Origin: Cocos nucifera
Taxonomy: Eukaryota > Streptophyta > Magnoliopsida > Arecales > Arecaceae
Direction of reading: 5' to 3'
NCBI GenBank assembly: GCA_006176705.1
Contig: QRFJ01000746.1
Location: forward strand, 186,001-250,000
DNA: 64,000 nucleotides
This document shows positions 46,068 to 57,533 of the stretch, piece by piece. The stretch's first letter is position 1, and each line of letters opens with the position of its first letter. The translations under genes were made by a program, and so were the position numbers. Below the pieces are notes generated by a model, which was given only the letters and a program-made list of their open reading frames with translations, made no database searches and had not been told where the DNA came from.

Positions 46068-48022
46068 TGATGTGTTTTAAATTAATCGCAAGCACACGGT
46101 GTGCAAAGTAGCATGTTCGGTGAGTACGAATCGATCCCATAAGAAATTGTATTTGAATTATGTTCAAACCCTCGCTCAGGCGAGCTTTAACAAAGAATTT
46201 GAAGGTTTGTATGATTACTTACTACTAAACAGTAAATTAATTACGGAGAATAATAATTTAAAGATGGCTTTTGAATCCACTAGACCAATGACTTAAAGAG
46301 CATTTCTAAGATTTCTTTTATAATGTTCCTTGATCAAGGTGTAATGCATGGACAAGCATTCACCCTAATTAAAGAACTCTCCTTTCAACTGTTTCTCTTA
46401 TGTTACCCAGGTATGGATTATGAAGGGACTCTGACTCAATAATAATCCATTAAAGTTTTTCACAAGGAAGAAGAAAAAGGATTTAAAAAGATTTAAGCCT
46501 TCTACCTATTATCCTTCTTACACTGAATCAAGCATGAACTATAAAGGGATTGAAACCCAATGATAGTCTATCAAATCTCTTAGCAAGAAGCTTGAAGAAA
46601 GAAGAACTAAAAAGATAAAGCCTAGGAGAAATCCTAAAAATTACTTCTAATCATGGTTTAGCTTCATCGCAAATTCTAGAGGATTGCTTAGCTAGACATG
46701 ATTTAAATTAAAACTTAAAAAATATTTAAAATTAAATTCTATACTACTTGATGGAATTTAAATTGTAGAAAATAAAAGAGATGCAGAAATTAAATAAGCA
46801 GAATAAGAAAATTAAACTATCCTATGTGCTGAATTTAAATTGTATAAATTAAATTACACAAGCGATAATTAAAGAAAAATTAAAATAAAATTTTATTATT
46901 GAAATAAAAATTTAATACAAAATTGACTCCTAACCCATAACAGGGCTTGGAGATGAAACAAGAAAATAAAAAGAACAAACTTTCCTCTGGCACACTTTCC
47001 CTGGCTAACTCTCCTTCTCGTATGTTAGAAGGGTGGAAAAAAGTGGAAAAAAGATGGATAAAAATTTTATGGGTAGGTATTCCCATCTATCACACGGGCC
47101 CTTACAAGAGTTGTGGTGTGGAGAGATATCTTGAGATAGAGGCACTGGGCTTTATTTATAGGTGTTAGGAGGGAAGAGATTTTTTTGATTTTTAGATGTG
47201 GGACTAATAAAGAGATGCATTCTAAGAGAATGGATGGTTGAGATAGAAAAATAAAAGAAAATAGATGGATGGGATGAAAGGAAAAAGAAAAAATAGAGCA
47301 AGAAGGAGAGTTACCGTTAAATCCAAATTCTTTCTCTCTAAAGATTTTTTTTTCTTCTTTGTGCGTTGCCATCTTCGCATCGTGCCTAGCTGCTATTTCC
47401 ACATTTGCGTGAGTGACCCCACGTTTGGCCTCTTGTTTTGCGCATGTCCAAGGCCTTCCGTGTTTTCCATTTAAAAATCGACCCAAAAGTTTAACAAACC
47501 AAGGGTCCCATGCTACTTGTGCACGCATCCACATGCTCCACCAAATCAATTGCATGAACCTTCGTGACTCGATGCACTACCTTCGCCGTAATGGCAGAAC
47601 CCCTATTGCCTTTAAATTCATTGTATGGATCCCGCTCCGAAGGTTAAATGCCACTAAAAATTCCTCCAAAACACGTGTCCAGCTTCTCTTCTTTCCCTTT
47701 TTTTTATTTCTTTTATTTCTTTTATTCATTGGATCCTAACCATGCGTCTTTGTATCTTTGCATATCGTGCATGGAGCAAGCCTGAATTTGGACTGAAGCT
47801 TCATTTGCATGTGTTGGCAGGCTGTTTCTAGTTGGTTCGCAATTAAGATTTTAAAATTAATAATTCCTGCAAAGATCATAAAACGTATCAAATATGAATA
47901 AAAAAATAAAATAGCATAGATTTTAATACTTTTTATGTTATAATTAATGTATTCATAATACTTTTTATGTTATAATTAATCTATTCATCATACTTTTTAT
48001 GTTATAATTAATGTATTCATCA
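46068..48022 (-). mobile_element. Solo LTR J
   Basis: 1,955 bp with terminal inverted repeat TGATG/CATCA and a perfect 5-bp TSD ttaaa (46063-46067, 48023-48027). There is no PBS, PPT or coding region, so it is a solo LTR left by LTR-LTR recombination. The minus strand is the likely sense: a TATA box ctataaataaag is near 47150-47161. The right end is a perfect-length triplication of a 32-bp unit. Related to K. Family not recognised; Ty3/gypsy is possible. Confidence 0.88.
47927..48022 (-). repeat. Three 32-bp tandem units at the end of J
   Basis: Units start tactttttatgttataatt at 47927, 47959 and 47991, each exactly 32 bp. The last ends at the LTR terminus. Units differ at only two or three bases. 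Confidence 0.93.
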
Positions 48023-49003
48023 TTAAACATCAATCATATTGATCGTTTAATCCTAGAACGATTCTTAATCATTGATCAACCATCTGATTAGATCGTGAAC
48101 TCTAATATATGTGGCCCCAAAGATCCGAGCCTAAGTCGGTAGCACAGGAATAAATTTTCATATCAATCGAAGTGATCATCTAGCAATGGTACCCGATGGT
48201 CGAATAGGTCAAATGTATAGAACAACATCCTTAGAACTCATGTGGATATAGTTTTCATATAATTTATCCTCTTAACCAAAATGCTCATAGGACACCTCAG
48301 AGTTCAACTATCAACTCTGATTAGGCTATCCATATTGTATTTCAAAATACCAAATCCATCTCATGGATTATTCTGGCCAAGGTTTTGCTATATTGAAATA
48401 TAGTGATATATTTTTTTTCAGCTCTTGGAGTGGTCAATCCCATCTTGATCACACACTGATTTCATAAGTACTGAATATGCCTAGAAATCTTTTATTACTG
48501 AATTAGAAATTTAGTTAGTCCGATACCAAAACACAGTAAGTTGCTTGCAAGCCACTGAGGTGATCTTAGGTCTAAGAAATATTTATACCTATATTCTATC
48601 AAAGACATTCTCGATAGCAGAGTGCTCTGGAGTTGATCATATTCAGCGACACTGTATCCTTACATCTCACCTATATGCCATACCAGTATCTCCACACTCC
48701 TTGATTAAGAAGACAACCAACCTATATGGCATACAGCAACCTATGCTCGATAGATGCTGTTGTCCTTATTAAGAGCCTATCATTTGATCATGAATAATTT
48801 TAAAAACTATCGATAAATTCTCTCTTTATCGAAACTAGATAGTCCTAAAGACTTCATCACAATAATGGAGTTTATTAGAAGATGTAGACTTGGTGATGAA
48901 AAATTTTAAAATATTATTTTATTCAATAATAAATCAATTATAATTATAATATAGCTTAATTATCAATAGGCTGATGATTGACTTTGGAACACATTTCTCA
49001 ACA

Positions 49004-49013
49004 ACTCCCACTT
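49004..49013 (-). other. Polypurine tract of I
   Basis: Minus strand AAGTGGGAGT directly inside the left LTR. Confidence 0.85.
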
Positions 49014-51150
49014 GTTCTAAAGCCACTCGACATAGAATCTAATACCCATCTTCGACTTATGGTTGTCGAACTCCTTTATCACCAAGGCTTTAGTGAAGGG
49101 GTCAGCCAGGTTCTTCTTTTCATCGATCTTCAAAAGATCGACGTCACCTTGATTCACGACTCCCAGATTAGGTGGAAGCAGCATAGTATATGCTTTGTCT
49201 ACTAGTATGCTTTCAAGTGCATTGCTTGAGCAATGGCACCGATGCTGTCGCAGTATATCCAGATTGGACCATCAAGGGAGGGTGCTACTCCGAGCCATAC
49301 AGCCTTCTTCATGGCATCTAATACTACGATGTACTCTACTTTGTAAATAGAGTCTGTCACAGTATGCTGCTTAGAACTCTTTCAGTAGATGGCTCTACCA
49401 TTCAGAGTAAAGATATATTCCGTCATGCTTTGATAGGGATGCGATGTTGTCGTTAAGACACCATGTTTATCAGTTTAATCCGACTTCTTAAAATCATTGA
49501 AATTGCGTAGATAGCAGTGAGTCGGGTCGAATCCACAGGGAAGGTAGTATTTTTATATTTGAAATCTTTGATTTTTTTAAAAAAAAAAGATAAAAAAGAA
49601 AAGTTTCGAGATCAAAAATGAAGTCGGAAAATAAAAAGTAAAAATTAAAAGATGCAGGAATTTAAATTTGGTACTAAGATCTATTAGTTAGATCTTAGCA
49701 TCTACTTGCAATGAAATAAAAAGTAATAATTAACATGCAGAAAAGCAAGAAATTAAAATACAAAAATAAAAATTTTTATTAATTAAAATTTTAGAATTTA
49801 AATACATAAAATTTAAAAAGAAAAGACAATAAAATAAAATAGCCTGATCTCTGATCTTGGATCGGCATTGGCAGAAAGATGGTGTAGAAGCTCAGCTCTT
49901 CTTCTCGGCACCCGTTGCTTCGAAGCAGCCTTTAACCCATAGCCTGGCTTCGCCCTATACCAAAGCTTCACCTTGACTGAAGATGTTGATTTTTGATGGC
50001 CTGGGGTCCTTTTTATAGAGCTAGGAGGGCTGGATATTTTTTTTTAAAGGCAATATGGGACTAATGCCTTTGTAATCGTCAAAATACAAACAAATTTGGA
50101 TAAAATTTGAATCAAAATAGCTCTGATATGACTCTGATAAATCTGATAAAATCCAGCCGTTCAATAGAAATCCAACGGTCCAAAAATCATCAAAATCGGA
50201 TGCAGATCGGGTCGGATTAAATTCTGGCCATCCGATCGCGCTTCATTGAGGAAATTTGGCCGCAAATCGCGCTTTAGGAGTCTTGATCACCGCCAGCAGC
50301 ATTCTGGACCATCGGATCTTCATCACTTGATTTTTTGGCCATTGGATTGCGCCAAATTGCTTAATAGAATTTGAATCAAGCCTGGAAATCACCACCGCCG
50401 TCCGATCATGACCGCAATCAACCGCAGCCGTCCGATCACGCAATTACTATTCCCATGGACCGGATGGACCGGTCGCACCACACACCGCAGCCAATCAACG
50501 CTTCTATCGCCGAGTGAAATGACCAGATTGCCCTGTGAGCCACGATAAATTTCTGTAGACCCTTTAAAGTCTAGGTTCACCACGTGGCAAGCTCTGATTC
50601 GCCGGATTTTGCTGAGCTGGCGGTCCACGCCTAGATCGTGGACCGGCTGATGGCTTCAACAGCTGAGTCAGCTTGATGGCTTGGCTTGGCTTGGTGGCTC
50701 GGCTTACGGAGCCGGCTGAACCATTTTCTTTTTTTTAATTTAATTTTTATTTATTTTATATCTTTCAAAATTCATATCTTTTCCATTTTAGCTCCATTTT
50801 ACTTGAAATTTATTTCGTTGTGATCAAAAAAATGAGCTCTTTTTATTGATAATAAAATTATATTTTTTAATTTTTATTATTTTTTATTATTTTTTAATTA
50901 ATTTTTTAATTAATAAAAATATCAATTTCTCAAAAATTATATATAAATTGATTATTAATTTTTAAAAATTAATATCAATTAATTAATAAATTAATACTTT
51001 TATTGATGAATTTATTATACTTATCATGCTTCTGCTGTCATCATGAGCAGATTGAAAGCTAGAGTCTGTAAATTCCATAAGTGCCAGATCTGACTCGCCA
51101 TAAACCAACCATTGGTTCTTAGTATTTTTTAAATACTTAAGGATAGCTTT
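49014..51150 (-). pseudogene. Element I RNase H remnant, split by K
   Basis: Outside K (49431-51026) the minus strand carries the end of RNase H: a C-terminal ADPFTKAL-type motif near 49100, a degraded Glu motif near 49340 (DSIYKVEYIV instead of DSTTEAEYIA), and the region before it at 51032-51150. The solo LTR is exactly flanked by tgctt, so removing it would rejoin the domain. Stops and substitutions at the catalytic Glu neighbourhood show it was decayed. Confidence 0.82.
49431..51026 (-). mobile_element. Solo LTR K
   Basis: 1,596 bp, terminal inverted repeat TGATA/TATCA and perfect TSD tgctt (49426-49430, 51027-51031). Same family as J: both have a cgaat(c/cg)-type block near the left end (gtcgaatccacagggaagg in K, acgaatcgatcccataag in J) and a shared stretch around the minus-strand TATA box (ctataaaaagg near 50009-50019) and the word gggactaat. 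No coding sequence. Confidence 0.9.
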
Positions 51151-52160
51151 AACCACTTTTCAATGGTTATCTCTAAGATCAGATTGATATCTACTCACTA
51201 CTCCTAGTTAATATACCACATTTGATCTCGTATATGTCATGGCGTATATGACAGATCCTACTACCGAAGCATATGGGACTCTACTCATATACTCTCTCTC
51301 TTCAGGAGTTGTCGGATAATCTTTCTTAGGGAGAAAAATTTCATGGCCTATTTGGAGATAGCCCTTTTTGAAATTTTTCATGCTGAACCTCTTCAGACAG
51401 TATCTATATACGTGGGCTTGGATAACCCAAGCATCCTCTTAGATCTATCCCTATAGATCTTCATCCTTAGGATGCAGGATGCTTCATCCAAGTCCTTCAT
51501 GGAGAACTATGATGACAACCAAACTTTTATTCCCTATAGTGCGGGGATGTTATTCTCGATTAAGAGAATGTCATCTACGTACAAGATAAAGAATACCACT
51601 ATTGAATTATTTAATCATTTATAAATGTAGGGCTCTTCTCCATTCTTAACAAAGCCATACGTTTTGATCTCCTTATCAAAATGCATATTCCAACTCCGAG
51701 ATGCCTGCTTCAATCCATAAATGGATCTCTGAAGCTTGCACACCTTGGACTCATCTATAGATGTGAATCCCTCAGGTTGTATCATATACATCTATATAGT
51801 CAGCTCTCCATTCAGGAAAGCTATCTTCACATCCATCTGCCAGATCTCATAATCTAGATGGGTAGCTATCGTAAGCATTATCCGAATGGATTTGAGCATT
51901 GCCATAAGAGAGAATGTCTCATCATAGTTAATATTATAACGTTGATGACACCTCATGGCAAATAGATGGATTTTATAGGTCTCCATCTTTCCATCTGCAC
52001 CCCTCTTCCTTTTGAAGATCCACTTACATTTAATGGATTTAACCCCTTTAGGTGGGTCAACCAATGTCCACACATCGTTGACCTTTATGGACTCCATCTC
52101 GAATTTCATAGCCTCAAGCCATTTCTCAGAATCAAATCTCTACATTGCATCCATATAGGT
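51151..52160 (-). pseudogene. Element I reverse transcriptase
   Basis: N-terminal RT open at 51792-52109: FEMESIKVNDVWTLVDPP, KCKWIFKRKRGADGKMETYK, NINYDETFSLMAMLKSIR and YEIWQMDVKIAFLNGEL. Downstream, broken by stops, the catalytic block near 51565-51600 still reads FILYVDDILL, then DLDEASCILxMKIYRDRSKR and the PYASVVGSVIYAMTYTRS region near 51240. YVDD is intact but the frame is not. Confidence 0.88.
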
Positions 52161-53441
52161 GATTGGATCCTTATCATTCTCATCAAGTTCGATGGAATCA
52201 CCATCCTAGACCAAGAAACCATAGTATCTATCCAGTTGATACAGTACTCTATCAAATTGCCTTAATGGTACAGGTACATTGGGCTGCAGATCTGATCTAA
52301 TCAAATTTGACTCAGATTCAGCTACAAGTATCGGTCTTTCTACCTGTTGAACTTCATCAAGTTCAACCTTAGAGGCAACAGTTTCTTCACCAAGAAATAT
52401 TTTTTCTAAAAAGATTGCCTTAAGACTAATGAACACTTTTTGTTCATTAGCATGGTAGAAATAGTAATCCTTACTTTCTTTGGGATACCCTATAAACACA
52501 CACTTATCGGACTAGGATCTAAGCTTATCTTTATGCAAATGTTTGACATAGGCTGGACAACCCCAAACCTGTAGGTGAGAGAGTATAGGCCTACGCCCAG
52601 TCTATATCTCATATGAAGTCTTTGTGATAGATTTATTTAGTACATTATTCAATATATAACATGCAGTCTCAAGAGCATAACCTCAAAATGAAATAGGTAG
52701 ATTAGCAAATCCCATCATGGATCAAACCATGTCTAACAATGTTCGATTTCTCCTTTCTGATACACCATTATGCTGTGGTGTTCTTAAAGGAGTCCACTAT
52801 GAGAGAATCTCATTCTCTCCTAGATATGTCAAGAACTCATTGGATAGATAATCACCTCCTCGATCCGATCAAAGAGTTTTAATACTATTTTCAGTTTATT
52901 TTTCTACTTCACTTCAAAATCTTTTGAACATTTCAAATGAATCCGACTTATGTTTCATTAGATAGACATATCCGTACCTAGATTGATCATCTGTGAAAGT
53001 GATGAAGTAGAAATATCTACCTCTAGTACTTATGCTCATAGGTCTACATACATCAGTATGTACCAGACCTAAGAGCGTAGTGGCACTTTCAGCTTTTCCA
53101 ATAGAAGATGATTTGGTCATTTTTTCAAGACAAAACTCATAGGTTGAAAGTGATTCACAATCACTGACTTCGAGAATTTTCTCTTGGGTCAACCTGTTTA
53201 TCCTATTCTTGTTAATGTAACCTAGCCTATAGTGCCATAGGTAGATATTAGAAATATTATCTAATCTAGGATGTTTTCTAGAAGTGTGCATTACACTCAC
53301 AGATGGTGATAAAATATAAATACTATTTCTTTGTTGTTCTTGTATTATTATAATATCATTCATAATGATATCATAATAATCTCTTTTTATAGATAAATGA
53401 TAACCATCTTTGGCCAAAAGACCAACAGAGATTATATTCAT
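52161..53441 (-). pseudogene. Element I integrase
   Basis: 52914-53441 (175 residues): IISVGLLAKDGY (end of protease), NIYLWHYRLGYINKNRINRL (second His of the zinc site now Tyr), SLSTYEFCLEKMTKS (first Cys now Tyr), LVHTDVCRP (Asp 1), FTDDQSRYGYVYL (Asp 2). 52500-52910 continues with stops through the Glu region and IWGCPAYVK-type sequence near 52560. 52206-52499 gives MFIGYPKESKDYYFYH and the linker. Zinc-site losses and stops make it inactive. Confidence 0.88.
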
Positions 53442-53501
53442 CAGAAAGAAAGGACAATAATGACATTCATTTAAAGAAATGATATTAGTATTAAGAATAA
53501 G

Positions 53502-53732
53502 TTAAACTATTTTCATATTTAGAACTAGAGTAGACCTTTCGTCTTCAACATTCAGGAATCGCTTATTATTTTCAAATCTTCTACTAATTTGAAGTCCTTG
53601 CAATGCATTGCAAATATGGACTGAACTTCTGGTATTCAGTACCCAAGTAGAAGTATCACAAATAGAAAAATTGCAAGATATTATCATATAATATTCTTGA
53701 TCAGCAACTACTTGCTCATTTCTTTTATTCAA
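53502..53732 (-). pseudogene. Element I protease, catalytic Asp lost
   Basis: Open 76 residues: CNFSICDTSTWVLNTRSSVHICNALQ. The triad expected as D-T-G is N-T-R, so both Asp and Gly are replaced. Then LQISRRFENNKRFLNVED, as in B1. G-to-A changes explain both losses. Confidence 0.87.
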
Positions 53733-53990
53733 CCTGTTGGGGCCATGGGAATTAAGATACCGAGGATAGTTCCTCTTCCAATGCCCCTACTCTTTATAAC
53801 ACTCTGCCTGATCTAGGTTATTCTTGGATCTTATGTTTAATCTGAGCATAAAGGCCCCAGCATGAACAACTTTGTGCTGCTGAACAACATTCAACTTTCG
53901 ATACTTATTATCAAAGTTAGGTCCCATAAGTTTATCACTGTCGAATAGTGAATAGAGCAATTATAATTTTGGTTTAACTGCATAAAGGAG
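53733..53990 (-). pseudogene. Element I gag with most of the capsid deleted
   Basis: Only the N-terminal start (about 53900-53985, equivalents of SLFDSDKLMGPNFDNKYRKL) and the nucleocapsid end (53760-53850, a degraded knuckle ending in GHWKRNYPRY) remain next to each other. B1 gag has about 800 bp here, so roughly 550 bp of capsid sequence are missing. The last Cys of the knuckle is Tyr. Confidence 0.8.
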
Positions 53991-55534
53991 AACCAAAAGT
54001 CTAATTAGTAATTAATTTATTAATTCTTAAGATTTAAACTTTAATTAAAAGATTCTTTCATTATTTTATTCGAATTGATAGCCTCTATCTTCAATTTAAG
54101 AAATTATCCTAATTCCTTAGTGGATACTAGAATCCACATACACTATACATAAGCCCAACTATGGTTGGTCAACCCATGTATATTTAAGGTAGGTTCATAA
54201 CCAATTATTTTTCTAAATAATTTTTAGTAAGTTAATTTTACCCCAGGTATCTTTTCAGTAGGCTAGGACCTCCACTGAAAGTCTCAGTTAGGTCCAACCA
54301 TTAACATGATCATACTTGATCCATCTAACTAATGAATGATTAAATCCAACTATGGTTGGTCAACCTAACCATCATTTAGAGAGACGCCGTTAAGAAATCA
54401 TATTATGAATGATAATTTCATTAGCAGATAAGCACTAGGCCTATGGGCCTCCAATGATTATCCAACTAATGGATCCATTATCATCTACTTAATGGAAGAC
54501 TATGATCTAGTTATCATCATAACTATTTTATTTTAAGGACTTAATAATTTTAATGAATTTAATTGATTTGATTTAGAGGAGAGAAGGTCAAATGAACCAA
54601 CTTGTCATGATCCTCCCACTGGCTTCACCAAGTCAGCTTAAGGGAGACCATTAACAGGCTGGTCTAGGAGCACCTAAATCAGTCATACTGACTTACCTAG
54701 TTAACATGGGTCAGCTCGAATAGTTAAGTGATCCGATCAAAACATAATTTTACCAAGAGGGGCCGGGTAAGTTCAATCAGTGGAAGGGTCTGCCAAAGCT
54801 TGCCTTAGACACAAAAATTGGTTAGGTAAGCGGGCTACCTATTAAAGACCACTGGTTTGATTTATCTTAATCACCAATTGGTTTAATTAGTCTCGATTAG
54901 ATCAATCTAACAGTTCGTGCTAAATCGCATAGCCAAGAATCATGTTCTTCTTGGATCTTGTTAAAGACATGGACTTGACCAACTACAACTATTGTAATTG
55001 ATCTAGAGAATCCTTAACCTAATCTAAGACAACAATTAATTAGATTTAGCCAATTCTCTAATTAAGTCCATTCTTTAATCTAAACCTAGATCTAACCTAA
55101 TTAATGGACCTAATCCCGACTAACCCATTAATCCAATGTGTTATAATTTATGTCTTAGAATCTTCAATTCACAACCCTAGATCCTAATCAAATAATTTCT
55201 TAATTCTTAATTAAGTTTTAGGCTGAGGGTTGGGGTTCGGCTTTTCGAAAATAATTTTATATTTGTAAAATATTTTTATGATATGGTTCTACCAATCAAG
55301 TTGAATGTTTGATTCATAATCAAAATGTAAATAAAATAAGCATGAAACTACTTTAGATCTAATCTAAATAGGTTCATGTAATTGAAATAGTTTCAACTCC
55401 AATCAATCGTAAATTATCTTAGATCAAATCTAATATATTTATGATGATTAAAATTAGATTAAAATATTTTTAATCAAATCATAAAATTTTTTAAATTTAA
55501 TCTAAAATTTTATGATCAATATTTTAGATCAACA

Positions 55535-55616
55535 CGTACTAGGACAACCTCTCCACTATAAGGGATAATCCTTACAGCAAGACAATCCTATAACAATCCA
55601 TGCAATCTAAAACTTT
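55535..55616 (-). other. Leader two-stem structure of I, copy 1
   Basis: ggacaacc at 55542-55549. Inner arms ctataagg (55556-55563)/ccttacag (55570-55577), the A/C mismatch being G.U in RNA. Outer arms agatcaacacg (from 55527)/catgcaatct pair in the RNA with wobbles and one bulge. Confidence 0.6.
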
Positions 55617-55706
55617 TATTTTTAGATCTAAAATTCTTTTAAATCTAATAATTTATAAATAAAATTAGATCATATCTAATAAATTTATGATAAAAATTAG
55701 ATTTAT

Positions 55707-55775
55707 ACGAACTAGGACAACCTCTCCACTGTAAGGGATAAACCTTACAGTAGGACAATCTTATAATCAGTTCAT
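55707..55775 (-). other. Leader two-stem structure of I, copy 2
   Basis: ggacaacc at 55715-55722 and ggacaatc at 55753-55760 flank nine perfect inner pairs actgtaagg (55728-55736)/ccttacagt (55743-55751). The outer pair gaact/agttc is short. Confidence 0.65.
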
Positions 55776-55880
55776 GTGATTATAATTTTTAATTTTATAT
55801 TTAATAATCAAATTATAAATCAGTTTTAATCTAAGAAATAATCTAAATATGTATATATAATCATGTAATAATTAACTTAG

Positions 55881-55892
55881 GCTCTGATACCA
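55881..55892 (-). other. Primer binding site of I
   Basis: Perfect TGGTATCAGAGC on the minus strand, two bases from the LTR. Confidence 0.93.
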
Positions 55893-56532
55893 ATTGAAGG
55901 AATAGATCTAGAATTTTAGGGCTAGATCTTGAAAATTTTTCATGATCTAGGCAGCTGAAGATAGAAATTAATCAAAATTAATTCATAAAAATAAAAAAAC
56001 CCATAGATCTAAGATCCTATTATATGATTATATCATGATATTAAATTAAAAATTTAAAATATAAGAAAGAAAAATATGTTGATCATATCAACATGCATCT
56101 ACACTACATCTAATGCAGGTATGTAATAATAGATCAAATCCATATTATCTATGCAAGTTAGATAATATAACTTGCTAATCCAAGCTTGAGGATGAAACTT
56201 CAAGCCACACACTCATCCGACCTCTAAGAGATGTCCACACGAGCCCACAAATTTCAATCAGAAGTCCGATTCTTGAAAATCAACATAGTATGCTAGTACT
56301 ATGCTAATCCTTCTTCGACAGTCGATCCAGTTCTTTCTTCTTCTAGATTTGGACTCTCCAAAATATTAAAAGGAATGAGAGAGATTTTAAATATGAGACA
56401 ACACTCAAACAAATCTCAAAGTTGGAGGGAAAGGGAAGATCAAAAGAATCCTAGAAGAAGACCCTCTTCTTCTTCTCTGTTCTCTCACTTAGACACCTAG
56501 AATGGTGTCTATGAAATTTCCACACCCAAGAG

Positions 56533-56537
56533 GTCTC
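56533..56537. repeat. TSD of element G, left copy (gtctc)
   Basis: Matches 59989-59993 (atctc) at four of five bases. The uninterrupted site in the other LTR of I (about 45196) reads ggtctctcaccc, which supports these borders. Confidence 0.85.
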
Positions 56538-57470
56538 TGTTAGGATTTGACACCTCAAATTCGATCCATGATAAGAAGAGAATCAATTTTCAGCACAGTA
56601 GTCAGGCCAGCTCTGATGCGTGATCGAGTTGACTTTAAATAAGATCGAGTCGGCTCAAACCATAGTTGAGTCGGCTCTCTTAGATAGACAAACAGCAGGA
56701 GTTCGATCGAGATGCAATCGAGCTCGCTTGATCTCTGACCGAGCTAGCTCGATCGAGGTGAATAGAATATGATGGAATTTTTTCTGTTTAGACTCAAATT
56801 ATGATTAATCCAAGGAATCTATGGGAGTTGCGCGTGAACCATAAGATCCAGCAGCCATGGGGGGTTGTGGTCATGATCTAAAGATCAAAAAATATTTTAA
56901 GACTCCATCAAGGACATGTTCGACTCATATTAGGAGAACAAGCCATGTTAGGACTCTTATGAACTATGGAGAAGAGGATTCTCATCCTATTTAAAGGGTT
57001 GAGGTGTTATGGAGCAAAAAAGGATGGTGCGTGTAGCATGAGAGGCACGTAGAGAGGCTTAGGTAGCCACCGAGAGAAGTTTGGCAGAGCGCTGAGTATG
57101 TACAGCTCATGAGAGAGAGAAGTAATAGGTGCATAGCATCCAGCGGGGAGGCTATAAGGATAGAGCATCTTGTAGCTTCTGTGGGTCTTCTTGAGATTCT
57201 AATAGAGCTTTTTTGAGGATAGCTTCTAGTTGAGAGAGATTTATGTACGATGAGTTGAGAGTGGGTCTTCTCCTCTTGTACCTATCTTTCTCTTTCATAG
57301 TGAAGCTTTGCATGCCCTATGGAGACGAGCCTTTAGGCTGATCCATGTACTTAATTATTTTTTTTTTTTTTTTTTCTACAGTAATAATTTGGTACTAGAT
57401 CCTTAATAAGTGGTATTAGAGTAGCTGATATCCCAATAGTTTGGTATCAGAGTGAGTTGATACCATAATA
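56538..57470 (+). repeat. Element G 5' LTR, with two relic PBS copies inside its end
   Basis: Starts TGTTAGG. A first possible end (ccttaata, 57408) mirrors the TGTTA start as in F, but homology with the right LTR and the TSD continue to 57470. Within the last 62 bp are tggtattagag (57411) and tggtatcagagt (57442-57453). A T-run of about 20 bases is at 57358-57375. Confidence 0.82.
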
Positions 57471-57472
57471 AT

Positions 57473-57485
57473 TAGTGTCAGAGTC
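57473..57485 (+). other. Third PBS-like copy, probable functional PBS of G (decayed)
   Basis: tagtgtcagagtc differs from tggtatcagagcc by three transitions and lies two bases after the extended LTR end, the standard PBS position. Confidence 0.6.
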
Positions 57486-57533
57486 AGATAGTACCAGATC
57501 ATAGATTGTAGTAATAAATAGAGATTGAAGAAT

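Larger units (their letters stand above)
44564..49003 (-). repeat. Element I 3' LTR (left), split by J
   Basis: Parts 44564-46067 and 48028-49003, about 2.48 kb in all. Starts TGAAAG, ends CTCAACA. Collinear with 55895-61847 and with the B1 LTR. Confidence 0.9.
53991..55880 (-). other. Element I leader
   Basis: Non-coding, collinear with the B1 leader (16937-18838). It has the ggccgggtaagt block at about 54764 and two tandem two-stem structures (55535-55616 and 55709-55775). Confidence 0.82.

Noticed and set aside
46068..51026. Naming J and K as Tat/Ogre gypsy LTRs
   Set aside because: The cgaatccacaggga block resembles sequence I associate with such LTRs, but without PBS, PPT or RT this cannot be supported.
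57442..57453. tggtatcagag sites as tRNA genes
   Set aside because: Only the 12-base PBS complement is present; no cloverleaf or A/B boxes.
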